The notes under the pieces were generated by a model. The model did not search any database. It was given only the letters and a program-made list of their open reading frames with translations, and was not told the DNA's origin. Below are positions 11,551-23,057 of a DNA stretch of 64,000 nucleotides, piece by piece; the stretch's first letter is position 1, and every line of letters starts with the position of its first letter. The stretch lies in the NCBI GenBank assembly GCA_031772625.1, contig CM062808.1, positions 478,017,655 to 478,081,654 on the forward strand, given 5' to 3'. Made by a program: the position numbers and the translations under genes. This stretch comes from Pinus tabuliformis. Its lineage: Eukaryota; Streptophyta; Pinopsida; Pinales; Pinaceae.

Positions 11551-12372
11551 TCACCCCGTTTCCCTCCTAGAGATGATCTTTGCTGGAGTAGCCTTAGGAT
11601 CATGTTTCTCATCCTTATCCTTTTGCTTCAAAGGACATTGGGATGCAAAGTGGCCCATCTCGCCACATCTTAAACATTTCACCTTCGAAATGTCCTTCTT
11701 CCACTTTTGTTTCTGCTGTCTCTTTGATGCTAGAGTTGCGTTCTCCTCCTCCTCCTTGGTCTTTGTGCCACTCCCAGTGCTGCCATTGAGGTTGACCTTA
11801 ACCAGATCCCTCCTTAATTCTTCTTGTTGAAGGGCTTCCCACACCTCCTCCCATGAAGGTAGTCTTTCCCTACCCAATATACTTTGGATGAAGACTTGCC
11901 ATTCATCCGAGACTCCATTCAGGGTTGTCCTCACCATCACGATAGTCTGGGGAGTGGACCCCACTGCCACACGCTGGTCTCTGGTGTCCTGAAGATGTTG
12001 AAGATAGGAGTTAAATCCTTCTCCCTTCTGCATCAATGTCTGCTGCAACTTTTGTTTTAGGTACATCTTCCGTTGTTCAGAAGAACCTTCATACAGTGAA
12101 GACAAAGCTTCCCACATCTCTCAGGTTGTATCCTTGCCCTGCAAGTGTGAGACCACATGATCTCAAACTCCATCGAGTATGAACCTCTTTGCCTTCCCCT
12201 GCTCAGCCTTGTACTTCTTCTTCTGATCATTGTCAGCAGGAACAACCACAACATTCTTGACATAGGCTTCGAGATCGTACTCCTCTAGAACAGCTAAGAT
12301 TCTTGTCTTCCATATGACATAGTTGGAAGCTCCTTCCAACCTGTCCTGATCTCTGAGCCCATGCGATGCCAT
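11551..12372 (-). pseudogene. gag: Copia gag of A2 (stops, altered end)
   Basis: The minus-strand ATG at 12372 gives MASHGLRDQDRLEGASNYV. Two stops fall near 12163 and 12118, and the frame then runs open to 11551. Recognisable blocks are EQRKMYLKQKLQQTLMQKGE, WQVFIQSILGRERLPSWEEV and the zinc knuckle CLRCGEMGHFASQC near 11635-11680. The end differs from sister copies: after ATPAK the frame shifts and terminates as RRETG instead of running to the conserved GGRWADL. It is a particle-forming gag protein by family, but inactive in this copy. No protease or integrase follows. The apparent TTG-initiated frame from 12381 only adds three codons upstream; ATG 12372 matches the start in A1. Confidence 0.88.
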
Positions 12373-12759
12373 CTCACCCAAACTGTTGAACTGACTCCTC
12401 TAGTCACTGCTCAGCACTGCTGCCCGGCAAGTGAGAAATTCGAACTTTTGGCGAGAAAATTTCTCTGAGGAGAAAATTTCCCTTCTATGTCTCTTTGCTC
12501 TTTTCCGACGGATTTATGCCCTGACAGAAACTGCGTCCTTCAAGCACTACGTTGAGGCTCTGCGTCACTCCCTTTGCCTTTGTAAACTCACGAACTGGTA
12601 ATGGTACCTCTCTGTTGACTCTCTCAGGGAGAGATTTCCTCGGGATCTCTGCTTCTAGCAAGCACTGTGCAATCCCTTCAAGGGGATTCAAATTGCTGCC
12701 AAATGCAGCTTTTGGCCTCTCTTCTCAATGTTGGATCTTCTCTTCTTGTTTCAAAACCA

Positions 12760-12772
12760 ATGCTTTGTACCA
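12760..12772 (-). other. Primer binding site of A2
   Basis: On the minus strand TGGTACAAAGCAT directly follows the 5' LTR. It resembles TGGTATCAGAGC with a lost T and an altered base, so the initiator-Met priming site is decayed but in the expected place. Confidence 0.75.
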
Positions 12773-13845
12773 TGTGAAAATTCCTAGTCCAAGGAACCCC
12801 TACTACAGCGAAAATTGAATTTACTTCTCCTACTTGATTTTAATATACATTATCAAGTTATTTTTTGAATACTGAAGTAAATTACTTCTGCAGCCTACAC
12901 TACTTTAAATTTGATTACATGAAACAGAAAATTGAGCAAAGAACAAGATACATAGGACACAATTATTTTTGGACAAAATAGTCCTTGGAAAAACCCAATG
13001 CGAGAAAACAGGTGCAACAACTTTGAGGGTTTTCTATTATTAAGCAGTAATTTTGAATACAAATGTTGGATGCCCTTTCGGCAATCCAGTGATAGAGGAA
13101 ATACAATGGTCGAAAATTGAGTGAGTTTTACCTCACTCCACCCAGCAGATTCCGGCTAATCTGGCAGCAAAACTAGCTAACCCCGGTTATCTCTACACTG
13201 GCCCTGCGTTAGCCCTCCACTATCTCTTCTGCCTACTGTGTCAAACTTCCCGGTTGTTATGGCAGTTCTTGCTTTCTACGTGACGGCAACTTCTGTCTCT
13301 GCGCTAGCTCTGCGTCAGGCTTGCGTGGGCACAAATTGGCCTAGCGTCAATCTTGCTAGCTATTGCGTTGCCTCCACTAACTTCTCTCTGCCTCTCTGTT
13401 AGTACTTTCGAACTATCCTTGCCCCCTTTGCTGCAAAATGATCACTCAGTTCGAATTCTCAGCTTCCTAGCCCCAGAAATCGAACTCCAGATCATTTTGT
13501 TCTCTCTCTGTGTGTTCCTAAATGAACCCCAAGCCTCCTTCTTATACTTTTTCTCGTTGAGACTTCAACGACCAAGATTAAGTCTTTAATCAACGGCTAA
13601 AATTAAAACTTGATTTGATCCGCCTTCTAGATCATTCTCACCCATATTTTGATTAATACCCATTAATACTTTAATTTTCCCAAGTTTAGACTTAGGAACC
13701 CCATTAAAAATATTAATTATTTTAATAAAATACAATCCGGGTGGAATTTCACCAAACGGTTTCTGGGTTCTTTAGAACACGTGTTCCTTAGCCTCTTCGC
13801 CAATTTTCATGGCTAGAGCACATCCGATGCTACCCAAAACTAACA
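12773..13845 (-). repeat. 5' LTR of A2
   Basis: 1,073 bp, same ends as its partner at 9870-10957 (TGTTAGTTTTGGG...CACA on the minus strand) and similar throughout, with scattered substitutions and small indels. Flanked by TSD gtacg at 13846. Confidence 0.92.
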
Positions 13846-13850
13846 GTACG

Positions 13851-14016
13851 GATGCAGTGTTGACAGTGGCAGTGTCACAACAGTACAGTTTCAGTAGTAG
13901 CGCAATAGTTGGTGGACAGCATGTCAGACATCAACAACGCAGAGGACGATGTTATGAAGTCAAGGTGATGCTTCCGTGGGAGGCATTGCTAGAGCACATT
14001 CCTCGCTAAGAGGGAG
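13851..14016 (+). other. A1 3' tail and purine tract
   Basis: Continuation of A1's non-coding tail after the A2 insertion. It ends GAGCACATTCCTCGC plus the purine tract AAGAGGGAG (14008-14016), the likely plus-strand primer next to the 3' LTR. The same tail occurs in A3 (60656-60806) and, reversed, at 1048-1255. Confidence 0.85.
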
Positions 14017-15697
14017 TGTTGATTTTTGGTAGCATCAAATATACTAAGTCTCAAATTTTGCAGGGAGGCTTGGGCACATGTATTCCAAAGAACCCAGAAA
14101 ACGTTTTGGGAAATTCCACTCGGAGACAGTTTTATTAAAATAATTAATTAGTTTTTAATGGCTCGCTAAGTCTAAACATAGGAAATTAAAATAATTAATG
14201 GGTATTAATCGAACTGTGGGTGTAACTTCTAGAAGAAGACGAGAATCAAGCAGAAATGATCTTAGCCATTGATTAGCTTCTAATCTGGGTCGTTGAATGT
14301 CAATGAGAAGATTATTTAAGGAGGATTGAGGGTCATTTGGAAAACACAGAGAGTTGATCAGTCACATCGAATTGCTGAGCTAGAGAGGAGTGCAGTGATT
14401 TCGTGGTGATCACGCAGAGAGGGGAAAAGATAGTTTTGGCTGGAGAATCTTCTTCGGAGCCAAGAATACATAGCAAAGAGGCTGAGAAAGATGTAGAGGA
14501 GGCAGCACAGTGCCCAGTGAGGGTGACGCAGAGCCAGGGAGGGCTCACGCAGAGCAGTGCAGTGCCTTCCAAGTAGAAGTCTGAGATTTTGCTGGGGGTT
14601 TGACATTCTGAGCCGGGAGGGCTGAATTCAAAGCTCCTGAGAGAAAATCGATCCAACAAAGAGGTGACGTAGTGCCTCAAAGGCAGTGACGCAGGCCAAC
14701 GTGTTGATTTGTGGTAGCATCAAATGTGCGCTAGCCATGAAAATTGGTGGAGAGGCTAAAGCACATGAAATGGTTTGGGGAAATTCCACCCGGTTAGAGA
14801 GATATTAAAATAGTTAATATTTTTAATGGGGTTCCTAAGTCTAAACTTAGAAAAATTAAAATATTAATGGGTATTAATATAAAATTGGGTGAGAAGGTTC
14901 TAAATGACATGGATCAATCCAAATCTAATCTTAGCCGTTGATTAGAGACTTAATCTCGGTCATTGAAGAGTCAACAGGAAAAGCATAAGAGGAGGCTTCA
15001 GGGTCAATTGGAGATACACCAAGATTGATCAATCAGTTCGATTTTCTGGAGCAGGGTTTGCTGAGAAAATTAGAACAAGTGATTTGCTGCAGCGAGGGGC
15101 AGTGAGTACATAGCAAAGAGGTAGAGATAGTGCCTAAGGGTCAGTGCAGTGACCAGAGAGGCTGACGCAGAGGCAGCCAGAGCTACGTGGAGGCAGCAGG
15201 AGACACGCAAAGGCAACTAGAGACTACGCAGAAGCTGAGGGGCCCGCATGGGTGACGCAGAAGGCCAGAGAGATGGCGTAGAGAGGTAGAAGGTTGACAT
15301 AGAGGGTTCTAGATCTACATTGAGGCTAGCAGGGCTGACGCAAAGCCTTGGAGAAGCGCCGGAAGAATTTTTGTGGCGCAGACTTGCTGAATATCTGTCC
15401 CCGAGAGGAGGTATTACTGCCATGTAGAATTCTCTATTGGGTGAGCCAGTTTGGCACCCTAGTTGTACTCAAGAAATATGCATAATAATAAAACCCTCAG
15501 AACTGCTGCACCGGTTTTCCCAAGTTGGGTTTTTCCGGGGACATTTGTCCAAAAATAATGGTGTCCCTTGTGTGTTTGTCTAGTATTTCAGTTACTGATC
15601 TGTATATGAGTTAATGCTGCATTTGTGTTTATTTTCAGTATTTATATGTATAAATAACTTGTTCATGGAATAAACAAGTAGGTGAATAGATAATGCA

Positions 15698-18157
15698 TGT
15701 TAAGATTAGGTATGTTCTATGCTAGAGCAATTTATTTAAATTTTCACAGTTAGCAATCACATTAGCATTACGATAAACTGCAGATAGAACATAAATATAA
15801 AATGCAGAAGACAAGCCAAGACAAGAGGACACAAAGACAATCATTCTTTTGATCATTGAAGATGTCCCAGGAATGATTGTTATCTTCATCAAGATATGTG
15901 TCTCTGCCATTCAGACACTCCTTCGTATAACGGCCGAACTTATTTCAACAAGGCATCCGCCTTTTCTTCCACCCTTAGATCCAAACTTCCCAATGAAGTG
16001 ATCTTAAGATGGACCATCAGAATCTTTCGTTGCGCCATTCTGATAACATTCTCTGCTTTGACTTCACCCTAGGTGAATTATGAGGAACCCATTGATCCTT
16101 CTGTCTTGTCCCAACTGTCTTCGGTGATTGCTCTTTCACTCTTGCTTGGGCATTGTCTTCACCTCAGCTCTGATACCATGTTAAGATTAGGTATGTTCTA
16201 TGCTAGAGCAATTTATTTAAATTTTCACAGTTAGCAATCACATTAGCATTACGATAAACTGCAAATAGAACATAAATATAAAATGCAGAAGACAAGCCAA
16301 GACAAGAGGACACAAGATATGGCGCGAGCCAGGGACAAACCCCACAATGTGTGGGGAAACCCTTTGATCAAATCTTCTTTTATCTTCAAAGTTCAACAAA
16401 GAAGGAGAGAGAGAGTACATTTACAACAGAAGTCAATACTTTGACTTATCTAGATCTAGCATAGATCATTTCGTATCATGATGAGATCAGTTGAAGACAT
16501 TCTTCTTCAACTGATTCTCAAGGTGACTCCTTCACCTATCATCGTGCTGCATCTCGTCCATTTGCTGCGCCTTACTGTGTAGCACCATCATGCTGCCCAT
16601 GATCATCATGCTGCTCATGCTCTCATACATCACTGTGCTGCCCATGATCTTCATCATGTTGCCCATACATCATGTTGCCCATGATTACTTCGCCCACAGT
16701 GTCGCATTTTTCATCATCATTCATCACTGCTTCATTGAGATCTTGACCTTGCTATGAATGTAATTATGCCCAGACTTCCAGCGCTGAGACTGAGGTTGTC
16801 CTCATTGCTGCACCATTATTACATCATCATTGAGACCCTCACTATTGCTTCTATATCCATGAAGTCTACCTGAAGGTTAGATCTCCATGTGTGTCTAAAC
16901 CATGATTGCAACCGTGGAACTTTATTTCGAATACCCATCGAGAGATATCAGATTACAGTTCACACCGAGGTATGCAGGTTAATATAAATTGTATGCTGAG
17001 ATCCTTGATCATAGGACAGATCCTTCAGCTTCATCTGTTTGATGAAAACACTTGCAGGTTGACGAGATGATGTTCATATATATTCCTAGATTTATACATC
17101 CGCAAATATTTCCTTTAATCACAGGTATACTAGACAGATCTGAATATAGAGCCGAGATGTAACCCTTTTTCTTTCTGCAATATATATACGCAGTCTTCTT
17201 TGTCCATCCGGGATACTACGTTTCAGGTATAATTCAGCTACAGGCTTCATGTAACTACTGCGGCTTCCATTCATTAATATTGTGCAGCGTATATGTTAGT
17301 GCTATGACTGTGTATACATACATATTATATCAGTCTCTCTGCGGCTACATAACAGCGTGTATGTAAATGCCATGACTGCGTAAGATATCATACTTTGCGT
17401 ATACATAACAACGTATTCATAACATCATTGAGTTTCCATGAGAGCGTTGAACTGCGTGTAACTATGGCTATGACTTGCGTTCCGTTACAGCGTATGTATC
17501 TCTGATTGAACAGCGTATGACCAGCAAGTATATATATGTGCCATCGCTTGCGGATATACATATGCCTTGCTGCGTTTTTGCCTGCATATATAAATATATA
17601 ACTGCGGATAGGTCACAGCGTATGACTGTCAGCATACATTGTTCTTTGATCAGCATCGACCAGCATATACATACATCGTATCACCCCAGCACATGAACTC
17701 ACGTATTGCGTGCTACCAGATCCACTATAGATTAGGGCCTGCGTGCCTCGTATCCGACTCTGTCTGCTGCTCATCCTCATATGCCTGCGGCTTCCTACGG
17801 TTAGGGCATCACCCTTGGGCCAGCGTATCTTTTGGTTCTCTCCTTCCAAAAACCCAGACGTGGAGAGGAGATCACCTTAAGAATACGTGTGCCAATTGAC
17901 ATCAAAACTCTTCTATTTATACTAAAGCAAGGATGATGAATAGACACGTCGGTGGGCTTCTAGAGCCTACATAATAGTTGGTCGGCTTGATAATAATTTC
18001 ATAAACAAAATAAATTCGTATCTCCATAAATACTTATTGGAATCGGATGATCTTTGGATCAATCCTACACCTCTCGACAAGAGGGATCCAATAAAAATAT
18101 TAGCTGCCATAAATAAGCCGACCCACATGGAGTTTGGTCCTAGTTGCCAATTTAACA
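15698..18157 (-). mobile_element. C1: internally deleted Copia-type element
   Basis: Perfect TSD atgca at 15693-15697 and 18158-18162. On the minus strand a full 1,979-bp LTR (18157-16179) is followed by a PBS (TGGTATCAGAGC, 16178-16167), about 330 bp of leader, then an abrupt junction near 15834-15840 to the last ~137 bp of the 3' LTR. Compared with C2, most of the interior and most of the 3' LTR are missing. There are no coding remains. The deletion therefore happened after insertion or was copied as such; both TSDs persist. Confidence 0.88.
16179..18157 (-). repeat. 5' LTR of C1, about 2 kb
   Basis: On the minus strand: TGTTAAATTGGCAACTAGG ... CCTAATCTTAACA. The middle (about 17100-17760) is rich in GCGTAT/ATACGC and CATATATA motifs, forming a variant of the minisatellite seen in the C2 LTRs. 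The PBS follows at 16178. Confidence 0.85.
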
Positions 18158-18201
18158 ATGCAGTAGGAATTTCTAACATGTCAGACTTAGAAATTTCAAC
18201 A

Positions 18202-18214
18202 TGGTATCAGGGCA
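18202..18214 (+). other. Primer binding site of B1
   Basis: TGGTATCAGGGCA directly after the 5' LTR, one change from the initiator-Met site TGGTATCAGAGC. Confidence 0.85.
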
Positions 18215-18787
18215 TTGCAGATCACAGGAGGACTGAAGGCACCGGCGTAATTGAAAGTATTTGCAGCAGTAGCAGCTGTCCCAAGAGGCAAAGCTGCTCC
18301 TAAGCAGAAGGCAGCAGAGAAGGAGTGACACAGAGGGCTTGCGTCATCATTTCGAACCAGAGAGAGGGCCAGCACAGAGGCAGAGAGAGGCAAAAGAGGC
18401 TCACAAAGAGCCACGTCATCCTACTCACCCAGGTAGGCTTGATGCAATTGGCCAGAGGAGCAATCAACCTTGCCGGGATTGCGCAGAGCTAGAAGATTCA
18501 GTTTCTTCAGATGTTGCGGCCTAGGGAGCTGTGGGTAGATTATGGATTGGGAAACTAGTGGGGTTTTGTTTCTGTCATAGCAGAACAATACCTAATGGGA
18601 CAAAACCAAGGTAGAGGGAGTCGCTACCTTGACGGATTTATAGCCAAGAAATCCAGATCTGAGTTGTAGTTGCAAAGAGGATTGGACAAGAGCGGTTCGA
18701 CAGTGGGCAGGAAGATTTCCAGTAGGGAAATCAGGACTTAGAGGGAGATTTCCAGGAGGGAAGTCGAATCTCAAAGGGAGTCCAGAA

Positions 18788-19756
18788 TATTGATTTGGGG
18801 TAGCATCGGATGTGCTCTAACCATGAAAATTGGTGCAAAGGCTAAAGTACATGAGATCTCCAAGACTCATAAATGGTTTGGGCAGATTCTACCCGGTTAA
18901 GGAGATATTAAAATAATTAATATTTTTAATGGAGTTCCTAAGTCTAAACTTAGGAAAAATAAAATATTAATGGGTATTAATATAAAATTGGGTTAGAAGG
19001 TTCTAAATGACATTGATCATGCCAAATCTAATCTTAGCCGTTGATTAGAGATGTAAGCTCGACTGTTGAAGGACCAACAGAGAAAGTATAAGATGAGGCT
19101 TGAGGGTCAGTTGGAGAATACACTAGAGTGATCAGTCATTCGATTTTCTAGAGTGGGGTTTGCTAAGAGAAATCGAATTAGTGATCAGTTGCAGCGAGTG
19201 GCAGTGAGTACGACTCAGAGAGGCAAAGATAGTGTCGAGAGACCAAGAAGAAATAGAGAGAGGCAGATGTTGAGCCAAAGGGAGCCATGCAGAGGCCAGA
19301 AGGGGCTACGTCATCCACGCAGAGGCTGCAGGAGTGATGCAGAGACCAGGAGGGCTGACACTGAGCTTCAGATTGTGCTGGAGAGGGTTTCGTGGGGAAG
19401 ACTTTCCGAATATTTGCCTCCGAATAGAGAGGTATTACTGCTGGATTATTTTCTTTGTCGAGTGAGCCAGTTTAGCACCCAGTTGTACTAAGATGACTGC
19501 ATAATAAAATAACCATCAGAATTGCTGCACTGGTTTTCCCAAGTTGGGTTTTTTCGAGGAGGCATTGTCCAAAAATAACGGTGTCACTTGTGTGTTTGCT
19601 ATTTATTTCAGTTGTTGATCTGTAGATGGTTGAGACTGTATTGTGTTTATTTCAGTATTTATATGGTTAAATAACTTGTTCATAATTAACAAGTAGGAGA
19701 AATAAACTAGAGAATACAAATAAAATTTCTAACGGGTAATACTTAGAAATTTCAAC
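18788..19756 (+). repeat. 5' LTR of B2
   Basis: Starts TATTGATTTGGGGTAGCATC (G-to-A in the terminal TG) and ends AGAAATTTCAACA before the PBS TGGTATCAGAGCG. About 80 bp shorter than its partner because of indels in the GAGGC-rich leader repeats, so the pair is clearly diverged. Confidence 0.9.
19087..19092 (+). promoter_or_regulatory. TATA-like box in B-type LTR
   Basis: TATAAG in the context AAAGTATAAGATGAGGCTTG. The same block recurs at the matching place in every B LTR (for example 24836-24841 and 61164-61169) and as TATTTAAGG in A LTRs, so it is the likely promoter of these elements. Position relative to any transcript start is not shown by the sequence. Confidence 0.55.
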
Positions 19757-20400
19757 ATGGTATCAGAGCGTTGCAGATCATAGGAGAGCTGAAGGCACCA
19801 GCTGAATCAGAGCATTTGCAGCAGAAATAGTTGTCCCAAGTGACAGAAGCTGTTCCTAGCAGAAAGCAGCGGAGAAGGGTTGACGCAAAGGGACTGCGTC
19901 ATCAGTTCAAGCCAGAGAGAGGCCAACGCAGAGGCTGAGGAGGGCAGAAAAGGCTCATGAAGAGCCACGCAGAGACCAGGAGGGTTGACGCAGTTGGCTA
20001 GGGGAGCATTTCAGCCAGTGTCGGGATTGCGCAGAGCCTAGAGGCTCAGTCCTTCAGTTGCTAGGGCATAGGAAGTTGTGGGCAGATTGCAGGGAGTGAA
20101 GCTAGTGGGGTGTTGTTGCTGCTAAGACAGAACAGTACCTAACGGGGCAAAACCAAGGTAGAGGGAGTCGCTACCTAGGCAAATTTCTAGCCAAGAAATC
20201 CAGATCAGTGTTGCAGGTGCATAGGAGATTGGAGAGGTGCTACTCGACAGTTGGCAAGCGGATTTCCAGGAGGGAAATTAAGACTTAGAGGGAGTTTAAC
20301 GGAGAACTTCCAAACAGGAAGTAGAGACTCAGAGGGAGTCGAAGAGAGGAATTTCAGAGGGAAGTAGAGACTCAGAGGAGTTGAAAGGAAGAGCAGAGAG

Positions 20401-21267
20401 ATGGCCATGAATGAACTGAGGGATCAGGACAGGCTAGACGAGGCGTCCAACTTTGTTGTCTGGAAGGCCAAGATCTTGTCCAATCTAGATAGACATCGCA
20501 TCAAGGCCTTCGCCTTTAGAACAATAGCTATCACAGTTGACCCAACTGATAATGAAAATTACGAGGAAGCAATGGCCAAGGCGAAATGCATAATCCTTGA
20601 TGGGGTCAAGGATCATGTGGTCTAGCATATTGCCGAGGAGACAGCAAAGGAAATGTGGGACACCTTGAAGATGTTGTACCAGCATACTTCCGTGTAAAGG
20701 AAGATGTTACTAGAGAATCAGCTGCAGTCATACCAGATGCAGAAGGGGGAGCAGATAGATCATTTCCTCGGCAGATTGAAGGAGATTCGGGACCAACTGA
20801 CTTCCAAAGGGGCCATGCCGGATCAGGAGTTGATAGTGAGGACCACCCTAAACGCAATCTCCGAGGAGTGGGAGACATTTGTCCAGAGCATTCTGGGTAG
20901 GGAGAATCTTCCAGATTGAGAAGAATTGTGGGCAGCTCTTCGCCAAGAAGAGATCAGACAACTATCCAAGACGGGAAGTAGTAGCAAAGGAGTCTGGATC
21001 AAGAAAGAGGAGGAAGAGGATGCAGCTCTGGCATCTGCGGGGAAGTAGGAGAAGAGGAAGAAAAAGGACCTCTCCAAGATAAAGTGCTTCAACTGTGGGG
21101 AATTGGGGCATTATGTGAACCAGTGTCCGAGGAAGAAGAATAAGGGAGAGGCGTTTGACTCCAAGGCAGCGCCAGTGAAGGCAGAAAAGGAGGTAGAGGA
21201 GGATGATGATTGTGCCATGAGTGCTCATGTACCTCTAGAGAAGAGGTGGGGAGACATCGAGTTGTAG
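20401..21267 (+). pseudogene. gag: Copia gag of B2 (several stops)
   Basis: ATG 20401 gives MAMNELRDQDRLDEASNFVV; the single frame reaches the conserved end KRWGDIEL at 21267 (288 codons) without frameshifts. At least four stops interrupt it: 20623 (TAG), about 20695 (TAA), 20917 (TGA) and about 21049 (TAG). Conserved blocks are CIILDGVKDHVV, RKMLLENQLQSYQMQKGEQI, EEWETFVQSILGRENLPD and zinc knuckle CFNCGELGHYVNQC (21085-21126), then an acidic tail VEEDDDCAMSAHVPLEKRW. By family it is a nucleocapsid/particle protein. The absence of indels with several point nonsense changes indicates decay by substitution after insertion. Confidence 0.9.
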
Positions 21268-21393
21268 TCAGGAAGACTACAGGCGATGAGGGGTAGGATC
21301 CTTGAGGTACCCAAACTCTTGGATCATACCATGCTACGTGAGCCTCGAAGTGAGAAGTAGCAGGATGGTGTATGTCGGTAGAAACGGATGTGA

Positions 21394-21900
21394 ATGAAGC
21401 GGCAAAGAGTGCTACAATGCAGTAGTCCCAGGGAGCGCAGAGAGGGCTACAGCAGTGCGAGAGGCACAGAAGAGGTTGCAACAGTGCAGGATGGCACAGA
21501 GAGGTTTGCAGCAGTGCGAGAGGCAAGGAGTTGTTGCAGTAGCGCACAGGCTGTAGAAGGAGCACGAGATAGCGGTAGAGAGAGCTTCAACATTGGGAGT
21601 GTTTATAGCCTGACAGGGATGTCAATAGTTGGGTGGATCAGTTACTTACTTCTCAGTAACTGAGTCGCAGTGCAGTAGAAGTCAGCAGTAGCATGATGCA
21701 GCATGATGAGAGGGGGTTGCAGTGCAGATGCAGTGTTGGGAGAAAGGACCAGGGGCAGCACGGATGCAGAGGGAGCTGCTGTATGGATGCAGCAGTGGCA
21801 GTGGTAGGGCCATGGGTAGCAATACAAGATGCAGTAGTGGCAGTGGTAGGGCCATGGGTAGCAATACAGGATGCAACAGTGCAGAGGATGTTGGGCAAGG
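21394..21900 (+). repeat. GCAG-rich repeated 3' tail of B2
   Basis: Multiple copies of a GCAGTGCGAGAGGCACAG-like unit (about 21420-21550), then a direct duplication of a 42-base unit containing GCAGTGGCAGTGGTAGGGCC (about 21796-21880). Related sequence follows gag in B1 (24050-24430), B3 and the A copies, so the tail is a shared family component and not a chance satellite. Confidence 0.7.
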
Positions 21901-21992
21901 AGGCCTAGCATCAGAACATGTACCGGTGCCGTATAATCTGAGTGATGCTTAGTGTGGAGTGTTACTAGAGCACAATCCTCGCTAAGAGGGGG

Positions 21993-23041
21993 TGTTGATT
22001 TGGGGTAGAATCAGATGTGCTCTAGCCATGAAAATTGGTGGAGAGGCTAAAGCACATGAGATCTCCAAGACCCAGAAATGGCTTGGGCAGATTCTACCCA
22101 GTTAAAGAGATATTAAAATAATTAATATTTTTAATGGAGTTCCTAAGTCTAAACTTAGGAAAAATCAAATATTAATGGGTATTAATACAAAACTGGATTA
22201 GAAGGTTCTAAATGACATGGATCAAGCCAAATCTAATCTTAGCCATTGATTAGAGATGTAATCTTGACCGTTGAAGGACCAACAGGAAAAGTATAAGAGG
22301 AGGCTTGAGGATCAGTTGGAGAATACCCCAGAGTGATCATTCATTCAATTTTCTAGAGCGAGGTTTGCTAAGAGAAATCAAATCAGTGATCAGTTGCAGT
22401 GAGGGGCAGTGAGTATGAGGCAGAGAGGTAGAGATAGATGGGTACAAGGCAAAGAGGTAGAAGTAGAGAGAGGTTGACGTTGAGCTAGAGGGAACCACGC
22501 AGAGGCAGAAGGTGCTGCGCAGAGGCCAGAAGGGCCTGCGTCATCTACACATAGGCTGTAGGAGTGACATAGAGAGCCGCAGAGGCTGCGCAGTGCCTCA
22601 AAGGGTCGACGCGGAGGCTGACACAGAAGCCAGGAGGGCTGATGCTGAGCTTCAGACTACACTGGAGAGGGTTTCGTGGGGCAGACTTTCCGAATATCTG
22701 CCTCCGAATAGATAGGTATTGCTAGTGGATTATTTTCTCTGTCGGTGAGCCAGTTTGGCACCCAGTTGTACTCAGATGGATTGCATAATAAAATAACCCT
22801 CAGAATTGTTGCACCGATTTTCCCAAGTTGGGTTTTTCTGGGGATGAGTTGTCCAAAAATAACGATGTCACTTGTGTGTTTTCTATTTCTTTCAGTTGTT
22901 GATTTGTAGATGGTTGAGACTGTATTGTGCTTATTTCAGTATTTATATGGTTAAATAATTTGTTCGTAATTAACAAGTAGGAGAAATAAACCAGAGAAAA
23001 CAGATAAAATTTCTAACGAGTAATACTTAGAAATTCCAACA
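21993..23041 (+). repeat. 3' LTR of B2
   Basis: Preceded by the purine tract AAGAGGGGG (21984-21992). Starts TGTTGATTTGGGGTAGAATC, ends AGAAATTCCAACA, followed by TSD cagaa. Confidence 0.92.
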
Positions 23042-23057
23042 CAGAAGAGGAGCAGAA

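Larger units (their letters stand above)
9870..13845 (-). mobile_element. Gag-only Copia element A2, minus strand
   Basis: Perfect 5-bp TSD gtacg at 9865-9869 and 13846-13850. Read on the minus strand: 5' LTR 13845-12773, PBS from 12772, gag 12372-11551, a non-coding tail, purine tract, 3' LTR 10957-9870. Total 3,976 bp with a 1.8-kb interior and no pol. It interrupts the 3' tail of A1, so it is younger than A1. The LTRs are mosaic between the A and B types. Confidence 0.93.
14702..18201 (+). repeat. 5' LTR of B1, split by C1
   Basis: Parts 14702-15697 and 18163-18201 make a B-type LTR of about 1,035 bp: start TGTTGATTTGTGGTAGCATC, end AGAAATTTCAACA. The C1 element with its atgca TSD lies between them. 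TATA-like GCATAAGAGGAGG is near 14983-14995. Confidence 0.9.
18788..23041 (+). mobile_element. Gag-only Copia element B2, inside B1
   Basis: Perfect TSD cagaa at 18783-18787 and 23042-23046. 5' LTR 18788-19756, PBS 19757, gag 20401-21267, repetitive tail, purine tract 21984-21992, 3' LTR 21993-23041. 4,254 bp with no pol. It sits just upstream of the B1 gag start, which resumes intact at 23042. Confidence 0.93.
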
